Shown piece by piece: positions 10,521 through 21,300 of a stretch of DNA of 64,000 nucleotides; within the stretch, counting starts at the first letter, position 1, and each line of letters starts with the position of its first letter. The stretch is taken from the NCBI RefSeq assembly GCF_020966775.1, contig NZ_JAJKFV010000012.1, forward strand, positions 1 through 64,000. The letters run 5' to 3'. The translations under genes were made by a program, and so were the position numbers. The notes under the pieces were generated by a model. The model was not told where the DNA came from, searched no databases, and worked only from the letters and a program-made list of their open reading frames with translations. The stretch is from Rhodopirellula halodulae. GTDB lineage: Bacteria > Planctomycetota > Planctomycetia > Pirellulales > Pirellulaceae.

Positions 10521-10575
10521 GTAGGTCAGGTCTCACCTGACGCCCCGACCGATGCTTTGGAACAAAGCGAGGTCT
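10521..10575. repeat. Repeat family C, short copy
   Basis: Carries the first hairpin (GTCAGGT/ACCTGAC) and a changed second hairpin, GCTTTG-GAA-CAAAGC, where other copies have GCTTC/GAAGC. Both arms have changed together, so pairing is kept. The right terminal inverted repeat is absent. Nothing else is seen in 10472-10670. Confidence 0.75.
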
Positions 10576-10670
10576 CCACAACCGCACCACCCAAATCGTG
10601 CGTTGCTTATCGCTCAACGAACCAACTTCCCGACACTCGTCTCGCCCACCGCACCGTTGCGACGCGCCCC

Positions 10671-11561
10671 TCACCCCTCGCCGAATGATCTAGCGTACGA
10701 ACACAACCGTTCACGAAATTCGCGAAACAGACGGCTTTGAAACCGGTACGGGTTCGTGACGCAGATCAACGTTCGAGACGGTCGCGGCTTCGTGAACGAA
10801 CGGTACACCCGTCGTTTGCTGCGATCCAGCCGACGCGCCATGGCGGGGATCATCGAAATGCCATGTGACAACGACACCAATTCTTGGACCGTGGCCAATT
10901 GGTTCGCTCGCTCCACCGCAACCGGCAAGATCGAACGTTGACGACAGAACGAATGAATGTTCTCCGATAAACAGTGTGCTTCGTCGAGCATCACAAACGA
11001 CTCCTCTTCCACATCCTCCAACCGAATCTGCTTCTTTTCACAAAGAGCATGTTGAGGTGGCAGCAACAGATACAATTCCTCTTCCAACAACGGCTTCACC
11101 TCCACGTATTTCTCCGTGATGGGTTCCGCCAGAATCGCCAAGTCAATTTCGCCCTGTTTGATCCGTTTCAGCAGTTCATCGGTCGTGTTCTCGTGCACGA
11201 TCAAATGAGAGCGGGGAAACTCATCCGAGAATTGTCGCAAGAGATCCGGTAAGAAATACGGAGCGATCGTCGGAATCGCACCCACGCGTATCTTGCCCGT
11301 TTCGCCGTCGTCTGAGATTTCCGCTTTGGCGTCTTCGACGATCCGCAAAATTTGTGTCGCGCTGCGTTGGAACAGCAACCCCGCATCGGTGAGCTCGACG
11401 CATCGCGGTTTGCGTTCAAAAAACGGTTGCCCAAATTCTTCTTCCAGCCGCTGGATCGATCGACTGAGCGCGGGTTGCGACAAGTTCATCCGCGCCGCTG
11501 CTTCCGTGAAGCTTTTCGTTTCCGCGACGCTCTGGAAATACTTCAGTTGATCAATGTCCAT
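10671..11561 (-). CDS. LysR-family transcriptional regulator
   Basis: A 296-residue LysR-type regulator. The N-terminal winged helix-turn-helix is clear: [20 protein letters not shown] followed by [20 protein letters not shown] at residues 1-40. The effector-binding domain spans about 90-290 ([20 protein letters not shown] onward). [15 protein letters not shown] and the cysteine-containing [12 protein letters not shown] segment resemble the OxyR/CynR side of the family, but redox sensing is not established. I chose the ATG at 11561 because the family starts at MDIxQL; the longer frame to 11630 adds an unlikely tail. The gene is not next to a divergent partner, since 0.6 kb of repeats follow, so its target is unknown. 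Confidence 0.9.
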   Translation of the reverse strand: MDIDQLKYFQSVAETKSFTEAAARMNLSQPALSRSIQRLEEEFGQPFFERKPRCVELTDAGLLFQRSATQILRIVEDAKAEISDDGETGKIRVGAIPTIAPYFLPDLLRQFSDEFPRSHLIVHENTTDELLKRIKQGEIDLAILAEPITEKYVEVKPLLEEELYLLLPPQHALCEKKQIRLEDVEEESFVMLDEAHCLSENIHSFCRQRSILPVAVERANQLATVQELVSLSHGISMIPAMARRLDRSKRRVYRSFTKPRPSRTLICVTNPYRFQSRLFREFRERLCSYARSFGEG

Positions 11562-11675
11562 CGAAATGTCGCGAAAGAAACGAGAGAAAGTGACGATCGA
11601 ATGCTCGCAAGATGACGCACGAGCAACCATCCCCGCAACGCCCCGCCCAAGAAACGGATCGAATCAACGTCACCC

Positions 11676-11823
11676 GTCGCCGAATTTGTCCAGAATTCGG
11701 AGTCCAGAGTCGAACAGTTGTCCCCACCGGTTCCGCGACAGACTCCGTTTCGCCGAACAGCACTCCACCGCAAATCCTTCCGGACAACCGGTGCTAACGC
11801 ACATCGGCTCCTCGGTCGCTCGA
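11676..11823. repeat. Repeat family A, copy 6
   Basis: A diverged copy. Hairpin 1 reads CCGAATTTG...CAGAATTCGG, and the 3' arm of hairpin 2 has drifted (CCCACCGGTTC), so that stem is weakened. The right module GGTGCTAACGCACATCGGCT is intact. Confidence 0.7.
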
Positions 11824-11862
11824 CCGTTCCTCATCGCTCGACGCACCATCCATTCCTCTTCA

Positions 11863-12065
11863 TAGCCGAACGGCGTTAGCCGCGGTTGGCCGCTGCCTAC
11901 TCGGCCTTCGCCGATCCATCGCACGACACAGCACTCCCAAGCAACACCCTGCCCCTTGCCGTAGCTCGCTTCGCTCGGTACGGCCTACGAAGGCCAATTA
12001 GACCTCGACAGAGAACAGCGCCAACAACCGATGCTAACGCACATCGGCTACGCGGTCGCTCGACC
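11863..12065. repeat. Repeat family B, single unit
   Basis: One complete unit of the family that forms the array at 15.9-17.6 kb. It has a left module TAGCCGAACGGCGTTAGCC, a central GCCGTAGC...GGTACGGC hairpin, and a right module GATGCTAACGCACATCGGC that is an imperfect inverted copy of the left one. 12066-12261 holds no further recognised feature except a possible -10 box TATGAT near 12235. Confidence 0.75.
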
Positions 12066-12261
12066 ATTCCTCATCACTCGACGCACCGTGCCGATTGGTG
12101 GCGCACCTCAGTGCCCACCTACCGCCATCATCGACTACTTAGCAGGCACCACAGACCGACATTGAACGTTCGTCGAATGCGTTCTCCGAGCAAGGCGATT
12201 GAGATCCTCTTATATCCAACCTGCAAAACTTCGGTATGATCCGGCTGCGCAGCAGACGCAA

Positions 12262-13359
12262 ATGGTTGCACCTCCCCTTCACGCAGAGTCTCAAACGTTC
12301 ATGCCCCAATCTCCTCTCCCACCGAATCAGCAATTGGTACGAGGCGACCGGTGGCCGGTGGTCGGCGAACGGAGTCCCGGCGACACGACGACTCCTTGGA
12401 CGCTGGAGATCACGGGATGTGTGACCCGCCCACTGAAGTTCACACTGGATCAACTCGGTTCAATGCCGCAAAGCACCCGGCAAATCGACGTGCACTGTGT
12501 CACACGTTGGTCCAAACCGGCGATGACGTTCACGGGCGTGCGTCTGCTTGATTTGCTGCACGTGTCCGACTGCCCCATTTGGACAAGCGACGCTCAATTC
12601 GTTTCGTTCGTTGCCCGAAGTGAACGCAACCATTCCACTTCGCTTCCGTTGGACGAGGTTCTGCAGCTCGATCCGCTGATCGCGTTCGAAGCGGAAGGCA
12701 AAGCATTGCCGACGGAAAATGGTGGTCCGATGCGGATGGTGGTGCCCGGCAAGTACTTTTACAAGAGCGTGAAATGGATCCAGCGCTTTGAGTTCTTGGC
12801 CGAAGAACGTCTGGGATACTGGGAATCCGAAGCGGGCTATCACAACGGTGCGGATCCCTGGCGTGAACAACGCTACATGGCCCCCACGTTGACCAAACAA
12901 GCCGCCGCCAGAGTCCTCGAATCCCGAGACTTTCGCAACCAAAACCTACGGGGCATCCACGCCGCCCACCGAGACCTCACTGGATTGATGGCGACGGAAG
13001 CGTTGCTGCGAGATGCCGACTTTGGATCCTGTACATTGCAACGCGCCGACTTCCGGGACGCAAATCTTTCCAACGCCAAGTTGAACGACGCAGATCTTCG
13101 CTCGTCGGATTTCAGCAACGCCGACTTGGAAGGTGCGGACTTTTCAGGTGCTGACTTGCGAGAATGTACCCTTCATGGAGCTTCACTTTTTGGGTGCACC
13201 TTCTTCCCACCGAGCGATTCCGCTTCCAACGAAGAACACCGCGACAGAACATCGCGGCCTGCCGTGATTGACATGACCACACGGATTGACATCGCTTCCC
13301 TCGATGCCTTGGTTGAAGAACAAAAGCAATTTGTCTTACGCTCACTCAAAAGCGAGTGA
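12262..13359 (+). CDS. Sulfite-oxidase-type molybdopterin domain fused to pentapeptide repeats
   Basis: A two-part protein of about 365 residues. The N-terminal part (to about residue 210) is an oxidoreductase molybdopterin-binding domain of the sulfite oxidase/MsrP type. DVHCVTRWS holds the cysteine expected to ligate molybdenum (Cys79 from this start), and later segments such as GGPMRMVVPGKYFYKSVKW fit the family. Residues about 220-315 are pentapeptide repeats (A[D/N]LxxADF pattern: LRDADF, LQRADF, NLSNAKL, DLEGADF), which form a quadrilateral beta-helix. No signal peptide or heme domain is visible, so a cytoplasmic reductase is possible. The start is uncertain: TTG 12199, ATG 12262 or ATG 12301. 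The substrate is unknown. Confidence 0.82.
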   Translation: MVAPPLHAESQTFMPQSPLPPNQQLVRGDRWPVVGERSPGDTTTPWTLEITGCVTRPLKFTLDQLGSMPQSTRQIDVHCVTRWSKPAMTFTGVRLLDLLHVSDCPIWTSDAQFVSFVARSERNHSTSLPLDEVLQLDPLIAFEAEGKALPTENGGPMRMVVPGKYFYKSVKWIQRFEFLAEERLGYWESEAGYHNGADPWREQRYMAPTLTKQAAARVLESRDFRNQNLRGIHAAHRDLTGLMATEALLRDADFGSCTLQRADFRDANLSNAKLNDADLRSSDFSNADLEGADFSGADLRECTLHGASLFGCTFFPPSDSASNEEHRDRTSRPAVIDMTTRIDIASLDALVEEQKQFVLRSLKSE

Positions 13360-13514
13360 AATTTCGGCTTCAGTTGATCGGCCCAACGTTCGCTGGCAGT
13401 TTGCGGCATTGTGAATTCGCAAACCGATTCCATTCGGCGCGAGCTTTGCACTTGATACACCTGCAAACAGCAAGAAAGGAATGGCAGAAAGCCCCTCACA
13501 GAAAGGCCGAATCA

Positions 13515-14192
13515 ATGGTTTCTCAACTCACCGAAGAAGAAGCAACGCTGACTTATCGATGCCCCATGTGCGAGGCCTCGGTACGCGTCGACGAACACCG
13601 TGTTGGCGAGACCATTGACTGCCCTTCTTGTGATCGTCCTTTCGAGTTGGTTCCCCCCAAGGCTCATCCGATTCCCGCTGAGCAGGTGGACGCAGAACAT
13701 GTCATCGATGCTTCCGATGTGGCGGAAACCGAAGCCATCGAACACGTTGTTCACCCCGTGGTTCTTCGCCGCCACTTCTTCGGAACTCTTCTCTGCCTCG
13801 TCATTCTTAGCGTGTCCACGATCGCAATTGGATTTGCCTTGCTGGGCGAGGCCGTATTTGGCTTCGCTGCAACAACGGTGCTGATTGCCTGTGGCATTGC
13901 TGCGGTGATTGCGATGGGCTTCATCGGGAAATGGTTGATTGAAAGTCGGGCACAGTCTCTCTCTTTGACAAACGAGCGTCTGATCTATCGTTATGGGATT
14001 GTCCAACGCGAAACCAGTGAACTGAGGCATGATGACGTTCGCAACGTGAAGTTGGATCAAAACGTCGTGGAACGTCTGCTCAACTTCGGCGACATCGCAA
14101 TCTCCAGTTCTGGTCAAGACGAAATGGAAATCGTGATCCACGACATCCCATCGCCCAAGAATGTCATTGAATTCATTCGCAAACGTCAGTGA
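13515..14192 (+). CDS. Zinc-ribbon and PH-domain membrane protein
   Basis: A 225-residue protein. The N-terminus is a zinc ribbon (CPMC...CPSC, residues about 16-42), followed by an acidic linker. Two transmembrane helices follow at about 90-130 (LLCLVILSVSTIAIGFALL and the FAATTVLIACGIAAVIAMGF stretch). The C-terminal 75 residues (SLSLTNERLIYRYGIVQRET...EMEIVIHDIPSPKNVIEFI) match the bacterial PH-domain type bPH_2 (YdbS/YdbT-like). The start at 13515 has AGG eight bases upstream; an earlier in-frame ATG at 13356 would add 53 residues without a plausible domain. Function is not known. Family members are membrane-anchored, so a membrane-quality role is only inferred. Confidence 0.85.
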   Translation: MVSQLTEEEATLTYRCPMCEASVRVDEHRVGETIDCPSCDRPFELVPPKAHPIPAEQVDAEHVIDASDVAETEAIEHVVHPVVLRRHFFGTLLCLVILSVSTIAIGFALLGEAVFGFAATTVLIACGIAAVIAMGFIGKWLIESRAQSLSLTNERLIYRYGIVQRETSELRHDDVRNVKLDQNVVERLLNFGDIAISSSGQDEMEIVIHDIPSPKNVIEFIRKRQ

Positions 14193-14407
14193 CGTCTGCC
14201 CTCTCGTGCCAGATCCGAACTTCGAATGATGTGGCACGGGTTCCTGAAAAGGCGTCAACCCTCGTTCATGGGCACCTTGCCAAACGCAGGAACAGGGACG
14301 TCCTTCGCCGGTGGCAAGTCGGCTATCATGTGCGCATGTGAATCAGACCTGGCGGACTTCATCACACCCCGCCCGCCGTTCCTCAAGTCATTCTGTCGTG
14401 GTTTTGC

Positions 14408-15703
14408 ATGGACAAGCCATTTCGATTCGGACGTTCTGCCAACAGCTTGATCGCTATCTTGCTGGCGTGCGGAAGTATTCTTTGGCATTCCACGCTCGCT
14501 CAATCATCCGATTGGTATCGCTTTCGCGGGCCCTCCGGTGACGGGATCGCGGAACCTGGAAGCGACGTTCCAATTGAGTGGTCATCGGAGCACCACGTCG
14601 CATTCCGGACTTCCCTTGCCGGGCAAGGTTGGTCGTCCCCCGTGGTTTCGAAAGGACGGATCTATCTTTCCGCCGCCATTCCGATGGATGGCGAAGACAA
14701 TGAGGAAGCAACGAACTTCCATCTTTCGCTGCTAATCCTGGATGCACAGAGCGGAACGCTGTTGAAGACGGTTGCGTTGATGCAACAAACAGCGGAGAAG
14801 AGCCCCAAAATTCACAAGAAAAATTCGCACGCCAGCCCAACACCGATTGTCGCCGGCGACCGTGTGTTTGTGCATTTTGGCTATCAGGGCACCGCTTGCG
14901 TCGATTTGGACGGAAAGCTGCTTTGGACCAACCGTGATTTGTATTTCAAACCGGTGCACGGAAATGGCGGCACGCCGGTCTTGGTGAACGACCGGCTGAT
15001 CTTCACCTGCGATGGTTTAAAAGACCCCAAAGTCGTGGCATTGGACACGACGACGGGCAAGGTTGCTTGGGAGACCGCTCGTCCCGTTGATGCCGATCGG
15101 AAATTTTCGTTCTGCACCCCGTTGGTGATCAACGTCAACGGGCGGACCCAGGTCATTGCTCCGGGCAGCGATTGCGTCCTTGCGTTGGATCCGGTCGGTG
15201 GCGACGTGATTTGGCAGGTGCGATACACGGGATATTCCGTCATTCCCAAACCCATCTACCACGCTGGACTGGTCATTCTTTCCACCAGCTACGATTCGCC
15301 TAGCATGTTGGCAATTGATCCGACCGGCCAGGGTGACGTGACGGAAACGCATCTCAAATGGTCGTTGCGTCGCAACGTTCCCCACACGCCATCCATGTTG
15401 GCTCAAGACGGTTTGATCTACTCCATCAGCGATGATGGCATCGCGATGTGCGTGGAAGCGGCCGCGGGCGAGATGATCTACAAAAAGCGAGTTGGTGGTG
15501 GTTTTTCGGCGTCTCCGATTTTGGTCGACAACAGAATCTACTACACCGACGAAGCAGGCCTGACCACAGTGATCGCGACGGGCCGTGACTACGAAGTTCT
15601 GGCGGAGAACGATTTGGGTGAACGAACGCTCGCGTCGATGGCCGTTGATGGAAACGCGTTGCTGATACGAACCGCCAATGCGATTTACCGGATCGAAGAA
15701 TGA
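14408..15703 (+). CDS. Exported PQQ-like beta-propeller protein
   Basis: A 431-residue exported propeller with the PQQ-binding-like repeat found in BamB and quinoprotein dehydrogenases. It starts with a signal peptide (cleavage likely after TLAQS), then DWYRFRGPSGDGIAEPGSDVP, a hallmark N-terminus of the large planctomycete PQQ-like family. Repeats are visible as W-containing blades: GWSSPVVSKGRIYLSA, LLWTNRDLYF, VAWETARPVDA, DVIWQVRYTGYSV. The tryptophan/aspartate catalytic set of true dehydrogenases is not evident, so it is probably a structural or binding propeller. The gene is alone; 14193-14407 upstream shows nothing recognisable. Confidence 0.88.
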   Translation: MDKPFRFGRSANSLIAILLACGSILWHSTLAQSSDWYRFRGPSGDGIAEPGSDVPIEWSSEHHVAFRTSLAGQGWSSPVVSKGRIYLSAAIPMDGEDNEEATNFHLSLLILDAQSGTLLKTVALMQQTAEKSPKIHKKNSHASPTPIVAGDRVFVHFGYQGTACVDLDGKLLWTNRDLYFKPVHGNGGTPVLVNDRLIFTCDGLKDPKVVALDTTTGKVAWETARPVDADRKFSFCTPLVINVNGRTQVIAPGSDCVLALDPVGGDVIWQVRYTGYSVIPKPIYHAGLVILSTSYDSPSMLAIDPTGQGDVTETHLKWSLRRNVPHTPSMLAQDGLIYSISDDGIAMCVEAAAGEMIYKKRVGGGFSASPILVDNRIYYTDEAGLTTVIATGRDYEVLAENDLGERTLASMAVDGNALLIRTANAIYRIEE

Positions 15704-15739
15704 GTTGTGCCGGTATCACGCGTACGCAGTGAGAACGTC

Positions 15740-15889
15740 ATAGCCAAATTCGTCAAGAATTCGGACACCTACAGTCGAACAGTTGTCCCCAACTATTCCG
15801 CGACAGACTCCGTTTAACAACGAACGCACCACTTTCGTCACAAGCTCAACAACCGGTGCTAACGCACGTCGGCTACGTGGTCGCTCGAT
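15740..15889. repeat. Repeat family A, copy 7
   Basis: A diverged copy with hairpin 1 (AATTCG...GAATTCGG) and hairpin 2 (GAACAGTTG with CAACTATTC, one mismatch). Its right module merges into the start of the family B array, showing that A and B share this module. Confidence 0.75.
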
Positions 15890-15927
15890 CCTGCGTCATT
15901 GCTTGACGCACCACTCATTCCTCTTCA

Positions 15928-17556
15928 TAGCCGATCGGCGTTAGCCGCGGTTGGCCGCTGCATACTTGCCTTCGCCGATCCATCGAACGACAAAGCACTC
16001 CCAAGCAGCCCCCAGTCCCATGCCGTAGCTCGCTTCGCTCGGCACGGCCTACAAAAACCATTTCGATGTCGGCAGAAAACAGCGATAACAACCGGTGCTA
16101 ACGCACTTCGGCTACGTGGTCGCTCGATCCTGCATCATCGCTCGACGCACCATTCCTCGTCATAGCCGATCGGCGTTAGCCGCGGTTGGCCGCTGCAGAC
16201 TTGGCCTTCGCCGAACTATCAAACGACACAGCACTCCCAAGCAACACCCAGCCCCTTGCCGTAGCTCGCTTCGCTCGGTACGGCCTACGAAGGCCATTTA
16301 GACCTCGACAGAAAACAGCGCCAACAACCGGTGCTAACGCACATCGGCTACTTGGTCGCTCGATCATGCGTCATCGAGCGACGCACCATCCATTTCTCTT
16401 CATAGCCGATCGGCGTTAGCCGCGGTTGGCCGCTGCATACTCGGCCCTCGCCGATCAATCGAACGACAAAGCACTCCCAAGCAGCCCCCAGTCCCATGCC
16501 GTAGCTCGCTTCGCTCGGTACGGCCTACATAGGCCATTTCGATGTCCGCAGAAAACAACGCTAACAACCGGTGCTAACGCACGTCGGCTACGTGGTCGCT
16601 CGATCATGCGTCATCGCTCGACGCACTAATCATTCCTCCTCATAGCCGATCGGCGTTAGCCGCGGTTGGCCGCTACAGACTCGGCCTTCGCCGATCTATC
16701 GAACGACAAAGCACTCCCAAGCAGCCCCCAGTCCCATGCCGTAGCTCGCTTCGCTCGGTACGGCCTACAAAAACCATTTCGATGTCCGCAGAAAACAGCG
16801 ATAACAACCGGTGCTAACGCACTTCGGCTACTTGGTCGATCGATCATGCGTCATCGAGCTACGCACCATCCATTCCTCGTCATAGCCGATCGGCGTTAGC
16901 CGCGGTTGGCCGCTGCATACTCGGCCTTCGCCGAACCATCGCACGACACAGCATTCCCAAGCAGCCCCCAAACCCGTGCCGTAGCTCGCTTCGCTCGGTA
17001 CGGTCTACAAAGGCCATCTCGATGTCCGCAGAAAACAACGCCAACAACCGGTGCTAACGCACTTCGGCTACGTGGTCGCTCGATCATGCGCCATCGCTCG
17101 ACGCACCATTCCCCGTCATAGCCGATCGGCGTTAGCCGCGGTTGGCCGCTATCTACTCGGCCTTCACCGATCCATCGCACGACAGAGCATTCCCAAGCAG
17201 CCCCCAGTCCCATGCCGTAGCTCGCTTCGCTCGGTACGGCCTACAAAGGCCAATTAAGAAGTCGGCAGAGAACAGCATCGATAACCGGTGCTAACGCACA
17301 TCGGCTACGTGGTCGCTCGATCCATCGTCATCGCTCGACGCACCATTCCTCGTCATAGCCGATCGGCGTTAGCCGCGGTTGGCCGCTGCATACTCGGCCT
17401 TCGCCGAACTATCAAACGACACTGCACTCCCAAGCAACACCCAGCCCCTTGCCGTAGCTCGCTTCGCTCGGTACGGCCTACGAAGGCCAATTAGACCTCG
17501 ACCGAGAACAGCGCCAACAACCGGTGCTAACGCACTTCGGCTACTTGGTCGATCGA
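15928..17556. repeat. Repeat family B, seven tandem units of about 240 bp
   Basis: Left modules start at 15928, 16163, 16403, 16643, 16883, 17119 and 17356, so the period is 235-240 bp. Each unit has a left module TAGCCGATCGGCGTTAGCC plus CGCGGTTGGCCGCT, a spacer, a hairpin (GCCGTAGC, then CTCGCTTCGCTC, then GGTACGGC) and a right module ACCGGTGCTAACGCAC plus TCGGCTA and TCGCTCGA. The left module and the reverse complement of the right module match except at four positions that pair with each other. Open frames of 60-105 codons on both strands recur in every unit and are by-products of the repeat. No protein gene is supported here. Confidence 0.88.
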
Positions 17557-17637
17557 CCACTGGTTATCACTCGAACTTCCTATCCGGAACGTAGCGTCAG
17601 TTCGTAACACGGAAGCTTCCCATTTAGTTGTCTTCCT

Positions 17638-18158
17638 TCAGCGGACACCGGGGGCTTCGGTGATCGCACTTAATTCACCATGGTCCAACCACACGCTTTC
17701 GCAACGATCGCAAGAATCAATTGCCACACGACCAGGGCCAGCGTAAAAGAACGAATCCATCGCGACGCAACAAGTGGGACAGGTCAGACGAGAATGGTGA
17801 TCACGCGGACCATCCAGCGCCGGGTCAAACTCGCCCACACGATCCGGCCCTGTGTAAGCTTGTCGCCGTTCTTGAACCAACATCGCAAAGACGGGGCGTT
17901 TCAACAAAACGCCGTGACACCGTCGGCAACCTTCTACCGCGAAACTCCCCAACGATCCAAACTCCAACATGGAGTTGGCACAGGTCACACATGGCGTCTC
18001 ACTCGGGTTCCCCGTTAACTCGGGTTCCCCGTCAATACGAGTTGATCGAGGGAAGCTTCCGATGGGTTGATGTCGGAAGAACGTGAACAATACGTGCACT
18101 GATATCGCCCCGCACGTCCGAACTGGGTGACAGGGGCGCCGCAAGAGTTGCAATTCAT
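17638..18158 (-). pseudogene. Zf-TFIIB-type zinc-ribbon protein, frameshifted by a 17-bp duplication
   Basis: The gene starts at the ATG at 18158. Reading from it gives MNCNSCGAPVTQFGRAGRYQ and then CTYCSRSSDINP, a zinc ribbon, but the frame stops after 47 residues at TAA 18015. The next frame continues with two more ribbons: CVTC...CRRC (about residues 52-75) and CPTC...CDRC plus SVWLDHGEL, the Zf-TFIIB signature, to 17638. The break coincides with a 17-bp tandem duplication at 18001-18034. Removing one copy restores a single frame running LVLTGNPS straight into ETPCVTC. So the gene was intact until recently, or the duplication is a sequencing or assembly artefact, or it is a phase switch. 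Confidence 0.82.
18001..18034. repeat. 17-bp tandem duplication breaking the zinc-ribbon gene
   Basis: Two adjacent copies of ACTCGGGTTCCCCGTTA and ACTCGGGTTCCCCGTCA, identical at 16 of 17 positions. Seventeen is not a multiple of three, so the second copy shifts the frame of the gene on the minus strand. Confidence 0.9.
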
Positions 18159-18375
18159 GGATGGTGTCGCCGAGGATTTCTGCCGACAAAGGATCCGTCC
18201 GCGAAATTACCTTCCTGGCCAACGCGAAATCGTCAGGAGTCGAACGATGAGGCGTCTTCGAGAAATTTGGGTCACAATCCGGCGATGAGAACGCAAATCT
18301 TGAGTCAGCGGTACGGCCGCCGCCGGCTATCGTTCTCGAGGGTAGGATTTTTCCGAATGGAACGAGGATCCAGCT

Positions 18376-21300
18376 TCACCGGCCCAGCAAGTGTCGCTCG
18401 AAGAACGCATAAACGACCCCATTGGAATCCGCGTTCGGTGAGTGATTTGGCCGATTGGTCATCGCAACGCGGTCGTGATATCCAAGCAAGCGGTTCACCG
18501 CGATCGTGTGATTGAGTGCTCGCCAACGCCCGATCGGATCCGCCGATCCACCTGAAACGAGGAACGGACGAGGGGCCATCAAAGCATGCAGTTCGTGCAA
18601 ATCACGCCCCTCCTGAATCAAATCGGGATACAAGCCACGAGCGGGGTTTTGCTCGGTGATTGGGCCTCGATCTCGCCACGGCCGCGGGTGATAACCCAAA
18701 TACCACGGCTCCCAGTAGTTCACGTCCGAGATTGTCTCGTCAAAAACGATTCCCGGATCCGACCACGCGGCACAGGCAAAACGATCGAACAAACAAGCCG
18801 CAAACATCGCCCACTTTCCACCGAACGAATGCCCCACGATGCCGATCCGATCTCGATCGACTTCTGGACGATCCGCCAACACCTGCCAAGCATTCGCTGC
18901 GGCGTAGGCCAGCATCGATAGCGGTTGAACCGACGCCTCATCAATCGAGGGATGATACAACGCATACGTTTTGGCTTGGGTCGCTTCCGTCGTGCCGATC
19001 GACAAGGTGACGAAACCACGTTTCGCCAATTGCAACGCAAAGTCGCGGTGGGGTTTGCCCAAGCCAATCGCAGTCTCCGGTTCGTAGTAAACCGAAAGCA
19101 CCGCGGGAAGTGGGACTTCACCGTCTCCGCTGGAATTTGGAATCAACAGATACCCGGTGGTTTTCTCGTTCGGCGTCCATTGGAACTCGATCGTGTGACG
19201 CACCAAGCCATCCAGCGTCTCACTTTGCACAATTCTCGGCTTGGGATCTTCGATCCTTTCCGGCCACTTGCCCATCAACGTTTCCCAGTCATCCAGGATT
19301 TCTCGCCGTCGTCTCGGCCATTGAGCCGCTCGCGAAACCGCTGAACCGTCTTCAAACATCAACGGGGACCGATGCTCCGCCGAAGGTTCCAGATAGGCTC
19401 GCGGTGGTTTGCAATAAGCTGTCGGTTCAATCGGCACACCGAGGTTCGATGTCATCGAAGCCAACTGGTTGGGACGATTCCATCTCAGCTTCGCAACGAA
19501 GATCCGATTGTTGCTGCCATGTTTCTCAACACCTTCCGGCTGCATCCACTCCGCCACGGTCACCCACGTTTCGTTGGGTGAAACCCGCGTCACGCCAAAG
19601 TTCCCCAGCCTCGCACCATGTTCGGGTACCAAGACACGCTCGGACTTTCGGATCAAACAAAGGCGTTCCGGATCGACACGGGCGATGAACAACGGGGCTC
19701 GATGCCGGAAAACGTGATCGTTGTTTTCGGCGCGTCGTGTGTAGACCAAGAACAATCCATCGCTGTGGGTCACCCAGTGTTGCTGGGTGTTGTAATTCCC
19801 CAGCTCGCTGCCATCATCGAACGTCCATTTCACGGGCGGGCTGAACTCCAAGCCATCGTCGCTGGTGGCGACATAACCATGTTGGTCATTTCGAAGCGTC
19901 AGGAAGTACTTTCCGCCGAAGTGTGTTAGTGACGGTTCGTACAGGCCTCGATCAACGGGAATGGTCAAGGCGTTACCGTGTTCCACATAATGCAAGATTT
20001 CTCCGTCAAAGCGACATCGCACCACGATGGAAGAAAATTCTTTGTCTTGCGGCTTCTTGCAGTAAATCGGCAACAGCACATCACCGCCCGGCAGATCCAA
20101 TCGCTGCGCACTGCCCGCACCCGCATTGTCAAAGATCGGATCGTCGGGCAAATCAACCACTCGCCAGTCCGACCAATTTTCGTGCCGCCGGTCCATCACG
20201 CTGTAGGCAATCCCACGCGGACGCACTCGCATCACTCGATTGTCGCGGTACCACACCGTTTGCCCGATTCCGAGCAAACGTTGGCTCGCCGCGTGCCACT
20301 GCGGGACAAAGTCACAAACCGTGGTTTCATCCCCCTCTCGCAGCAACTCCGCATTGCGTAACCCACCCCGAGGGATTTTGCCGTCGCGAACCGTTTGACG
20401 CGAAAAGGAATCGATGGGCTTCAGATCCGACCACCCCAATTCGGCCGGCCGTTTTCGCGATTGATGAAGACGGTAGAAGACGTCAGAACCCGACAACAGG
20501 AGTTTCTGAGTCGTCATCACTGCGGCGGGTTCAGCATCCTCGCTCGGGACAACGCCGACGCGAGCGTGCACCCAACATTGTTTTCCGTCAAATCCTTCGT
20601 GAGCCACGTCCAGCGAAATCGTGTAGTCGATTGGTTCCTGTTGCGTGGAAGACTTTGAAACGTCTCCGGCATCGGCGTGTTCGGAATCATAAAACCACTT
20701 TAGTGGAACACGAGTGACTTGCAGCGAATTCAATCGTGGGTATTCGCAGTGAGCCAGCAAAACGTGATCGCCCACAAACTCGATGGCGGTGTAGCAATAC
20801 CAACCGTCCGGATCGGTGCCGACGTTGCGGATGTTTTGCCAAGTCTTGCCGTCGTCCTTGGAGATCGCAGCCGTAAATGGCCGCCTTCCGATCGGCTTTT
20901 GCTTTGCCAGTTCATCGTCGCCGTTGTTCCACAGCATCAGCAGATCGCCGGTTTGCGGAATCCGTTTGATCGAGGCGGGCGAGACCGTGGGCTGATTGAT
21001 CGTTGAACGGGTCAGCTCTGACCAAGTGTCACCTTGATCCTCCGAGAACGAGATCAACTGACAATCTTGGCTTCGGCAAAACATCACCAGCCGTCCGTCA
21101 GCGAGTTCGACGACACCGGGTTCCTGAGCGAGCAATTCCGACCGCAAAGCTGTTTTGCTAGATTTCCATGTTGACCCGTGGTCATCCGACAAATAGCAAA
21201 CCATCTCAGCGGAAGACCGGTACCCTTCCCAACCAACGCGGTAGTGAACTGCCAGCGGAACCACCAAGCGACCGCTGGCCAGTTGAATGACACGATCGTT

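Noticed and set aside
15928..17556. Possible CRISPR array
   Set aside because: The unit is about 240 bp with conserved sequence throughout, not short repeats with unique spacers.
15899..17594. Recurrent open frames of 60-105 codons on both strands of the repeat array
   Set aside because: They repeat with the 240-bp units, overlap on both strands, and have no ribosome binding site; they are products of the repeat composition.
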